From: Odontocerum albicorne
Lineage: Eukaryota; Arthropoda; Insecta; Trichoptera; Odontoceridae
Length of the DNA stretch: 64,000 bases
Direction: 5' to 3'
Assembly: GCA_949825065.1 (NCBI GenBank)
Contig: OX463848.1
Span: 43,886,393 to 43,950,392 of the forward strand
This document shows positions 12,001 through 24,000 of the stretch, piece by piece. How positions within the stretch are numbered: the stretch's first letter is position 1; each line of letters begins with the position of its first letter. The notes under the pieces are model-generated. The model had not been told where the DNA came from, did not search any database, and was given only the letters and a program-made list of their open reading frames with translations. The position numbers and the translations under genes were made by a program.

Positions 12001-15000
12001 GCATATTTTACTGACATAAACTCACTCGCTTAGAGGTTAATTACTGGGGCCGAAGACAATATTGTTTCCCAGCCACGCTCTTCAACATGGCCTCATCACC
12101 AATCTGAATGTATTGACGGGTACCATACAAATGAAAAAAAACTCCTGAATATCAAATACATACCTGAAACAAACATATCCATGTAATTCATCTTCATAAG
12201 TTTTTCATATGTGAGATCTCCTTCCTGAAGGACATCTTGGATCTCCTGCAGCAACTTCTTCTGGATCCCTTGATTGGTAGCCAGCTCATACGCAGCGTAC
12301 GACATGAGGGTCGATGTGGTATCGAAACCAGCGATGAAGAAGACAAAGACCTGGGCAGCCAGGTCGTCATCCGACCAAACTGGAATGGAATTAGTTGTGA
12401 TTGAATATTTTGTTATCTGTAATAACGAAATCCAGGATATAAAAAATAAAAAAATATAAAAAAAATATATAGGTTTATTGACAGCAACATAGTATGTACA
12501 AAATATATTTAAATAACACTTCAAAAACACATAAATGGCAGATAATACATTAAATACAGAAGCTATCAAAAGATCTCGGGCTCATCTAATAACATCCCCT
12601 CGGCCAAGATACACCCCACCAATATCGGGCGAACCCAGCCACGGGGACACCAGATATTTTTCAGCCCACACCCTTGAACACGCAGAACAAGATAAAAAAA
12701 ACACAGAAAATAAATAGATGACAAAAAAAATACATTCAAGAGAGAAGACATTAAATGATCCGGGCTCATCCCACAAACATTCCCCCCGCTGAGATACACC
12801 CCACCAATGTAGGGCGAGCCCGACCGCAATATGCTGTCCTCGACAGTAAATGAATAGAACGATAATTCGCAATTTGTATTTTTCACCATTTTCTAGGCCT
12901 GGAAATCAACTTTTCGTAATAACATATGCTATACTTTTCATCCGAAAAACTCTACATATCTTAACTCATAATGTTTTACCACCACAAAAGAATTCATGAA
13001 TTCTAATTTAAATATTTCCACACAAATCACCCATCCACATAATAGTCGGCCTTAGCAGTGAAATGACCAGTGTATTATTTGCTGGCAAGTATTTAAATTC
13101 CCGTGGCTCCCCCTCTATATCTGAAGATTAAATATCTTAAGATTATTATCGGAAGTATGGGATTTTCAGGTTTCTTTTGTAAAACTGTATCTCTTTCCTT
13201 TTTATCTAGTAAACAAAACTGTCCTCCCTTTTTATCCATCTTCTTCTTAAACTTTCTGTAGACTCTCAAGAGTCTGTTACTGCAGGATTGTCCTGTGAGG
13301 CTGAGCTCCAGCTATCTCTCCATCGTTTCGGGGGTCTCCCTGGCGGACGCCGTCCATCCGGCACCCCGTGCAGAGCTATGTATGGAATTCTTGTGGAATT
13401 CATTCTCTGTACATGTTGGTACCAGTATCGTCGACGCTGTCGTCCCTATCTGACCACATCTTGGACCTCACAGACCTCTCGGATTGTGGTGTTCCTTACA
13501 CCATCACGCAAAGTCTTCCCAGCTTATCCAATAAACAAAAACTTTTTATCCAATAAACAAAAACTGTATTTTTACCAACTTTGGAACGAGTTAAGGAATT
13601 CTGCTATTTGAGTAATTTCTCAGATGATGGAGAAGAGTCAAGAAGAATATGGAATGGTATGAAACGATAGGAAACAAAGTCATTGGGGTGATAAAGCTTA
13701 TATACTTGAACAACAATGTATCAAAATCTGCTAAGTAGTTAAGAACAGTAGTTAAAAACCAATTGTTATGTATGGGAGTGAAACATAACGTAGAAAAATA
13801 GTGAAATGAGCAGAATAAATGCTGTAAAAATGCATGCATCGAGAAGAATACATGGGGTGACAATGTATAACAGAATATGGAATTAAATTATTAAGGATCA
13901 ATGTGAATTTAAGGCTAATGTGTTAAGTATTATTATTGGGCATGTAGAATAAATTAATAAAGACTTCTTCTTCTTCCTAGTGTCATGTCAGGTTCCCCCA
14001 ACGTTGACTATCACCTGAGAGTAGGCATCTTTGTCCCCGGCAGCCCGAAAAAGATCCCCAACGCTCCTTATACCAGTCCAATCACGTATATTGCGGAGCC
14101 AGGAGATTTGCCTCCTGCCAACACCTCTTCGACCTTCTATTTTGCCTTGGATGATCAGGTGCAGTAATTTATACTTTGCTCCTCTAAGTACATGACCCAA
14201 GTAGGACACCTTTCGGATTTTAATATTAGTCAGCAACTCTCTATCAACTTTGGTTCTTTGAAAAACCATCGTGCTGCTGACCATATCCGTCCAGGGTATC
14301 CGTAGCATTCTCCAGTGCATCCACATTGCTTCCAGTCGGTTCATACTACCAACTTTGAGGGTCCATGATTCCACTCCATGCAATAACACTGACCAAACGT
14401 AGCATTTGACTAACCGTTGTCGAAGTTTCAAGTTTAGATTATCATCGCAGAATACGCTTCTCATTTTATTAAAAGCCGCACGAGATGATTCAATTCTGCA
14501 CTTGACTTCGGTTTCTGGGTCGAGGTCTTCCACTAGGATACTTCCGAGGTATTTAAATGTTTTCACTCTCTCTATATCAGCACCGTTCAATGTAAGACGT
14601 GCTCCTGCGTGATCCTGCCGGGCAAACACCATGAACTTAGTTTTACTCACGTTCATGTTCAGCCCCAGCCTCACACCGGCTTCATTAATTGTATCTATAA
14701 GCGTTTGAAGGTCGTCAATACTGAATAAAAACTAACAAAACAAATATATAGTGCAAATGTGAGTGGAAGGTGTCGTAGAGGAAGACCAAGGAAAGTATGG
14801 TTGGATCAAGTTAATGATATTTTGAAAGAAGGAAATGTAGACAGTCAGCAAAATGTAGTTGTATGAAGTGTGTCGATGTGAAAGAGGCGAAGGATATGTA
14901 CTGAGATAGGAAAGTCATACGCTGTCCTCTCTGCCTACCCCAAGAGGGAGTTAGCGTGATGGTATGTACCTCTTTTAGTAGTTTGAAGCTTAACAGTATC

Positions 15001-18000
15001 TGAATTGTCCTCTTCATCCAGAGCAGACTTATCATGGACAAGAGATCCCTTCTTAGCTTCCATCAGCAGATGGATCATGTCGGGCCTCTTGATTCCTTTC
15101 TCTTCGCGGTCCTTCATTGAAGTGAACACCAAGTTCCTGAAGAAGTCTGCTACTTCCTGACGCATCAAACTCATATTGAATAACTGAAAGAAAAGTTATA
15201 TTCAATACATTGTAATTTGTTTTATCAAACACTGTTTATTCCACTTTTTGTAACGGTATAACCCTATCGGTTTCAAGGCTTTCACCTCATCATCAGGGGA
15301 GCAAAAACAAGACTGAATTCTGTTCGAACTGGTACCGAGATACACATTTTTAACGGTAAACATTCGGGTTGAGGACTGGGGGTTGGGGGAGGCATGGGAC
15401 AATCTCGGCGAGCAGCGGAGAAATTCTTGGAATATATGTGTTTGCCAGATGTTCACCTCGATGCACTGACTTTATAAATTTCTAGGGCCTCTAATCTGTC
15501 CAATTCATTTCCGTTACTACTGATATGTAAGAATTTGGCATCATCGATAGAAAATGTATGGTTTTCATAGTCACAATGATTAGCCATTTCAGAATAAATT
15601 AGAGGATTTGTTAAGGCATTAATCCTCTAATTTATTCTGAAATGCCTAATCATTGTCACCATGAAAAAACCATACATTTTCTATCGATGATGCTAAATTT
15701 TTACATATCAGTAGTAATGGAAATAAATTGGACAGATTAGAGGCCCTAGAAATTTCTAAGTCAGTGCATCGAGGTGAACATCTGGCAAACACATATATTC
15801 CGAGAATCTCTCCACTGCTCGCCGAGGTTATCCCATGCCTCCCCGCCCCCAACCTGAATATTTACCGTTAGAAGCGTGTATCTCGGTACCAATTCGAACA
15901 GAATTCAGTCTTATTTGTGCTTCCCTGAAGATGAGGTGAAAGCCTTAAAACCGGTAGGGTTATACTGTTACAAAAGGTGGAATAATCAGTGTTTGATAAA
16001 ACAAATTACAATGTCTTTAAACCTCCACAATGTTGATGCCTTAACCATAAATAATATATTATATTCAATACTTGAAAAAAACTGTCATTCAAGAACTGGA
16101 ACAAATTAATATTCATTTACCCGAATCGAAGCCACAATTCCCAGGTTGAAAGAGAGTCATCTTATCAACTAGGTCATGGATATCAATAAGAATAAAAGGA
16201 CAATTTATACAGTGCCGTTTAGAAAACAGACTGTTCTCAAGGGTGATATTATTGACAGATTATAAATATTACAAAATAAATATAGATACGATTAAGTTGG
16301 ATGTAAGAAGAGGAAGGTAGTGGCTGTGGCCATTAGATTAGGTACTTAGCTATCAAAGCATAATACACATCTAACTCAAAATTTGTAAATCATGTTGAAC
16401 CAGATTTTTTTCTATAATTCTCATTATATTATATATACAGGCAACACATATATTGTTATGTAATATCTACTCCCATATCAAGTTTAACTGTCATATTTTC
16501 ATGAATAAAACGTCAATGCAAAGTAAAGAAAAATTAATTAAAAAATAAGCAAACTTAACAAAACACGACTTATACAGCACTTTTGGGTTTGTGTTTAGAA
16601 ATTTGTCCTAACGGTTTTTAATCTTTCCCTTCCTGTGCTAAAAAAATTCGCACGTTTCGGTGCTGTGTATTCAATACACATGTAAAAATGAGTGATTTAA
16701 AATTGGAAAAACAAGAATATTCATAGCCTATTAAATTAAACTAAATTAATTAAATTTGAAGTCAAAAGTGATATTAATTGAAATTTAATTGCTGAAAACA
16801 TGAAAAAAAAACATCGGCCGACGTTCACAAAACGGACGAAGCGACCACCTTGAACGAAAGCCCTCGAGCTACTGAAGCGAGCGAACTGAGATTCTATTTC
16901 TTGCGTTCCCATATACCGAAGTAGAGTGAGACGTGAATAACGTCGCTTCTTCACCCATAGCGATTTTTTAGAATGAATATACCTACGTCACACACTGGCA
17001 CACGTTTGATTGTATTGGTGAATTTATTCCCGATTTTCACAAAATATCTCTGATGTGGCCGATAAGTGCTTATTATTATTAATATTATGATATATTTTTC
17101 ATTCAATGCGTAAATGTATTACGGAGGAATACCTAAAGTCTGAACCCAGTATTTATTATATTTATAGAGATATTAAAGTGTTAAGAAGCAACGTGTACTA
17201 GTTACACATCACAGGGCAGGAAGGGTTAAACTAGTTGTGTCACAGCGCTCACTACACTGTTAGGCAATTTGTTCAATGATTCTATTACTTTGTTAGATAA
17301 ACATTGTTTCAACTTCGTGGTATTAACCATCATCTTGGCAAATGTTTCAACTTCGCGGTATTAACCATCATCTTGGGAAATGTTTCAACTTCGCGGTATT
17401 AACCATCATCTTGGCAAATGTTTCAACTTCGCGGTATTAACCATCATCTTGGCAAATGGCAAAGATGATAATGAACAACCCTTAAGATGAATACTGCAAC
17501 ATTTTCCCAATGTCGGCATCATAAACCAAACCATGCGGTACAACACTCCGAAACGCCATATACAACTGAGGTTTCATGGTATAAAAATTTTGAACTTACT
17601 TTCATTAGTTTAGGGAATGTAATATACAGCATGAACTTCAAGAAAAACCACGTGGAGACATCGGATATCATTTTGCCCATTCGGTAAAACTGATTATCTT
17701 TGTCCTTCAGAGAATCCACCCTCAGACCGAAGGCACTGGTGGCAATCACATCATTTGTGTATCTGCTGAATATGTCCTTCATTTCCACATCTACCAGTCC
17801 ACCTTGAATGCCAGATAGAATAGAATATATATATAATTGTTCAGATAGATGTCGTTATACTTGAGAAAATTTAGGATGGTCCTTGTGACATTTGAAATGT
17901 CATGTCTCAAAGGGATGGGGTAAAATCGTTTTTTTTTACAAATCGAATAGTTTTTTTATGAATCGAAAAATTGTTTTTCTCTAAACTGACGTTTTAACTC

Positions 18001-21000
18001 CTAATTTTCATTATACCGACTTTCTAATGTATTGTATGATTTGTATCTATCTTTAAATAGGCCAAGATCCACTATGAATTAATGTTAATTACGAACATTT
18101 GATTTAAGGTATAAAAAAAATCAAAAATCCAATTATCGTATACCCCATCCCTAGCCAATGCAGACTAACGTAGTGACTTTTGACAAACGTCACCAAATAT
18201 TATTTGATTTTAACAAACTGCCACATTTTTGCTAATTTGTAACAAGATGTATTAATTTGTCATTATTGTTAGTTTTATGTAATGTATTTACCTAAATAAC
18301 TCGCTATTTATTAGAATCGAGGCTTACATTAAAGTTGATAAAATAATTAAAATTACTGAACGTCATTACAAGGTTGCATTGGAGCAAATTTGTGAAACAT
18401 CACAGGGACCATGCTACATTTTCTCAAGTAAAGGAATTTTTTTTAATTACTAACTTCATTCCAAATACTCATACGCTGAATGAATATTATTATGTAGCAC
18501 ATTTTATCAGCCGTTATTTACTCAAATTGCTCAAGCATTTTTTTTGGCATCATTTTAAAAATATAATATACATAAATACCACCATGCTATCTCCCTGTTG
18601 GGGTAGGCAGAGAGGAGAGAGCACCAGACTTTCTATCATAAAACACACATTTTGCCTCATTTACGTCCATAACCTTTTCATACACACAGCTCTTACGGAT
18701 TTCTTTGACTTTTTACATACATATTCTTCTTTCTAAATATCACACACTTGATCTAACAAAACTTTCCTTGATCTTCTTTTACCTGATTTTGCTTTAGATT
18801 GTTCCTCAAGATACATGACCACCTGCTCCGAACACTCCTTGATAAAAGGAAACATGAGCCTCATTTTGGAACTGGTGAATGCTGGACTCAGAGTGGAACG
18901 CATGTCCTTCCATTTTTGTCCTGAAAAACAGGAGAGGAAGAGGAAAGAATATTATTAATTCATTTAACACTTCATTGTAAAAACAATCTGGCGGGCTTAT
19001 TGCCAGATGACAATCCCTTCCAATTGTGTGCAATACACAAGTATTCTCTAAAGTGGCGTGTTCTGCCCGGTGTACGCTTCTCACCTCAATCACAACTGTT
19101 ACAAAGAAAATAACTATATTGTATTTATTTTATTTTAATAATATGACTTCATCGTCATCAGTGATAAGCCTGTTGAGCAAATAATGCATTTAAATACTTA
19201 GGAGCAACGTTCCCCCTAATTGTTTCATTGTGTGTGCGGCCCATCAACTTATATGTGCAAGAAAAAAAGAAGTAAGTGCACAAATATGCACTGTATTAAA
19301 AAGTTAAGTATGTATTATTATTATAAACATTGGATAATGTACACACACTATTAATAAATAACGGAAATAGATATGTAATTAATACAAAAAATTTAAAACA
19401 CCAATAAAATAACACGAATACTTTTCCAAAAAGGGATAATTCATCAAGTCTTTATTCGAAATACGTGTTTCCATGTTCCGCACACATCTCAAAGAAAGGA
19501 ACCTGAGAACCCATCATAAAATATCGAATAAAATACATAATTGCGCAAAATAAAATATGATTACAAGTTCCTTTCTTTGAGATGTGTGCGGAAGATGGAA
19601 ACATGTGTGCGGACAATTTTTAACAGATATGCAGCCGCACACGCACACACCTTAGAGGGAATGTTGCTTAGGTGTCGACATCTCCAGTCACAATAATATA
19701 TACAAAGAACTAAGGGAACAGACAAATAAGGCAGCCCTGCAATATGTGGTTGTCTACGAGATGTGATCTGGAAAAACAAAAATATGTCAATCAATAGCAA
19801 AGTTCGAATAAATAAGACCTGTGTCGGGCCTATCCATTACTGCTAATGTTGAAACCAAAGTCAAGAACAACTAGAACAAGGAGCCTTCTTCAGATATCCG
19901 AGATGAGAATATTACAAAACATCACAGGAAAATCTCTCAGAAATAGGGACATAAATTCTTATATTCGACAGACCTATAGGATATCGTCAGATAGAGCAGG
20001 AGAAGATAAGGTGATACTAGTGTGAAAAAAAATGTACACGAATAACATTAAACCAAATTATAACATGTCATAAATAACATTTTACAGAATTATGAATGTC
20101 ACCACAAATACGAGGCATATCCAGAAAGTAAGTGTACTGAGGCTCTCACGACCGGATGGATTTTATTTTCGACATGTTGGCTACACTTCCGTGTAGCCTG
20201 ACCCTTCCCCTCCGCAACGAGACCGGTTCGAGGTCAGTACGTTGAGAAGTGTCGACGCGACACGTTTCGTGAAAAATGTCAAACCAATCTCCCGCCAAGT
20301 GCGAAATTTTGTAAAAAGGCAAGAGTTTTTGAGGCGCTACAAACTCCATGGAGATGAATTTCTCCGCTCCATCGTTACTGGAGATGAAACTTGGGTTGCA
20401 CACTACACGCCTGAAACCAAAAGGCAGTCTCAACAGTGGCGTCACACCTCTTCACCCTCCGCCAAAAAGTTCAAAACCACAATTTCAGCCAAGAAAATCA
20501 TGGCATCCGTGTTTTGGGACTGTCAAGGCATAATTTTAATTGAATATATGCCTCAAGGGGAGACCATCAACTCTGCAAGATACTGTGAGACCCTAAAAAA
20601 ATTGCGGAGGGCGATTCAGAACAAAAGGAGAAACATGCTGACAAAGGGAGTCTGCCTGCTGCACGACAATGCAAGACCACACACGGCCAACGCCACGAAG
20701 GAACTGCTCGCCTCGTTTAAATGGGATGTCCTGAACCATCCCGCACATTTCCTTGACCTAGCACCTTCAGATTACTATCTCTTTACCTCCCTGAAGCTGC
20801 ACATGGGTGGAAAAAGGTTTTCAACCGACGAGGAGGTAAATGAGGAGGTGGAGAAGTGGACGGAGGGGTTGGCGGGAAACTACTTCGAGGAAGGCATCAA
20901 AAAGTTGATACCCCGCTTCACCACCTGCATTGAGAGGAATGGCGACTATGTCGAAAAATAGCTTACATATGTACTACGGTAACCACGTAATTTTTTTGTT

Positions 21001-24000
21001 TAAATAAATAAATTGTAACCTACAAAAATTCAGTACACTTAGTTTCTGGATATGCCTCGTATATAGGCGATCAAAAGAGCTCTATATGGGCCATGGTAGG
21101 CGGTAATCCACTAACAAGAACTCCAATGGCTGTATATCTTCAAGCTTTCAGTTCTAGCTCTCTAGGCATCAGCCTCAGTTTTAGCTGTGAAGGATAAATT
21201 TTAATAAAGCCCGTATGTGAAAATGAAAGCTACAGACAGATATGTAGATTTTAACCCTTCCTTCCCTGTGATATGTAACTAGTACACATTGCTTTTAAAA
21301 ACTTTAACATCTTTATAAATATAATAAATACTGGGTTCAGATTTTAGGTATTCCTCCGTAATACATTTACGCATTGAATGAAAAAAAAAATATTAATAAT
21401 TAGCAGATATCGGCCACATCAGATATATTTTGTGAAAATCGGGAATAAATTCACCAATACAATCAAATGTGTGCCAGTGTGTTACGTAGGTATATTGATC
21501 CTAAAAAAAACGCTATGGGTGAGGAAGCGACGCTATTCACGTCTCACTTTCACTCTACTTCGGTATATGGGAACGCAAGAAATAAAAACTCAGTTCCATT
21601 TGAGGTGGTTGCTTCGCCCGTTTTGTGAACGTCGGCCGATGGTTTTTTTTCATGTTTTCAGCAATTAAATTTGAATTATTATCACTTTTGACTTCAAATT
21701 TAATTAATTTAAGCGTTTGGCTATGAATATTCTTATTTTTTCGATTTTAAATAGCTCATTTTTACATGTGTATTGATGTGTATTGAATACACAGCACCGG
21801 AACGTCTGGATTTTTTTAGCACAAGAAGGGAAAGGTTAAAGAAACGGAATTCTTTGATTAAAAAATTTGTGTATTCATTTATAAGCTGTAACTTTAACTA
21901 AGATTTCAATGGTTTGTGTTTTTATTACTTTGTATAACTATTTTTTTTTAATCCCTATGAAAAAATTATTAAAATTATAAGAATTAAAATAATGTATACC
22001 TTTTAAAGCAAATTATTAAAACTATAAGAATCAAAATAATGTGTACCTTTTAAAGCAAATTATTAAAACTATAAGAATCAAAATAATGTGTACCTTTTAA
22101 AGCAAATTATTAAAACTATAAGAATCAAAATAATGTGTACCTTTTAAAGCAAATTATTAAAACTATAAGAATCAAAATAATGTGTACCTTTTAAAGCAAA
22201 TTATTAAAACTATAAGAATCAAAATAATGTTTACCTTTTAAAGCAAATTATTAAAACTATAAGAATCAAAATAATGTGTACCTTTTAAAACAAATTATTA
22301 AAACTATAAGAATCAAAATAATGTTTACCTTTTAAAGCAAATTATTAAAACTATAAGAATCAAAATAATGTTTACCTTTTAAAGCAAATTATTAAAACTA
22401 TAAGAATCAAAATAATGTTTACCTTTTAAAGCAAATTATTAAAACTATAAGAATCAAAATAATGTGTACCTTTTAAAGCAAATTATTAAAACTATAAGAA
22501 TCAAAATAATGTGTACCTTTTAAAGCAAATTATTAAAACTATAAGAATCAAAATAATGTGTACCTTTTAAAGCAAATTATTAAAACTATAAGAATCAAAA
22601 TAATGTTTACCTTTTAAAGCAAATTATTAAAACTATAAGAATCAAAATAATGTTTACCTTTTAAAGCAAATTATTAAAACTATAAGAATCAAAATAATGT
22701 GTACCTTTTAAAGCAAATTATTAAAACTATAAGAATCAAAATAATGTGTACCTTTTAAAGCAAATTATTAAAACTAAGAATCAAAATAATGTGTACCTTT
22801 TAAAGCAAATTATTAAAACTATAAGAATCAAAATAATGTGTACCTTTTAAAGCAAATTATTAAAACTATAAGAATCAAAATAATGTGTACCTTTTAAAGC
22901 AAATTATTAAAACTATAAGAATCAAAATAATGTGTACCTTTTAAAGCAAATTATTAAAACTATAAGAATCAAAATAATGTGTACCTTTTAAAGCAAATTA
23001 TTAAAACTATAAGAATCAAAATAATGTGTACCTTTTAAAGCAAATTATTAAAACTATAAGAATCAAAATAATGTGTACCTTTTAAAGCAAATAGATTGTT
23101 GGCAAACAAAGGGTCCATTTGTTCCGAAATCATATTCCTGTGATCTACAAAAAAATCGAAATCTTTCATGGTGATTTTTTTTATAATCTCAGGATCGTTT
23201 ATCATAATTATAGGATTACGGAACTCGAAGAATCCGGTATACCTAGAAATTATAAAAAGGAAATTGTTTATATCTCTGTTTCCTGTTTATTCAATGCAGC
23301 TTCTCTACATTAGGGTTCTCAGACATCCTCATTTTCCCGGGTAAATCCTCATTTATAAGATAAAGATCTGGGTTCGGTATCTATTTTGATTTTCAACGAT
23401 ATGTCCTCTTTTTGACGTGATGAACATTTGATGGTATTATTTTGTAATATTTTAACTTGCTAAATTTCAAGTGCACTACAGTAAAATCCCGTCATTCGTC
23501 CACCACTCTACTCATACTACTCAGCATTCGTTCACCACTCTACTCATATTACTCAGCATTCGTCCACAACTCTACTCATACTACTCAGCATTCGTCCACC
23601 ACTCTACTTATACTACTCAGTATTCGTGCACCACTCTACTCATACTACTCAGCATTCGTCCACCACTATACTCATACTAATCAGCATTCGTTCACCACTC
23701 TATTCATACTAATCAGCATTCATCCACCACTCTACTTATACTAATCAGCATTCGTCCACAACTCGACTCATACTACTCAGCATTCGTCCACCACTCTACT
23801 TATACTAATCAGCATTCATTCACCACTCTACTCATATTATTCAGCATTCGTCCACCACTCTAGTCATACTACTCAGCATTCGTCCACAACTCTACTCATC
23901 ATTCGTCCACCACTCTACTCATACTACTCAGCATTCGTCCACCACTATACTCATACTAATCAGCATTCGTTCACCACTCTATTCATACTAATCAGCATTC

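Noticed and set aside
11990..12110. P450 K-helix exon with several damaged codons
   Set aside because: A minus-strand reading here loosely resembles the ExxR region but has stops and no acceptor. The true exon with ECLR and matching phases is at 8198-8298.
12566..12889. Membrane-protein-like minus-strand frames
   Set aside because: Hydrophobic runs come from AT-rich DNA in intron 5. There is no homologous pattern, and two frames overlap here with equal lack of support.
23457..23744. Threonine/serine/histidine-rich frames over the 32-bp array
   Set aside because: Two overlapping frames are both open because of the low-complexity repeat. They lie inside P450 intron 1 and show no protein family.
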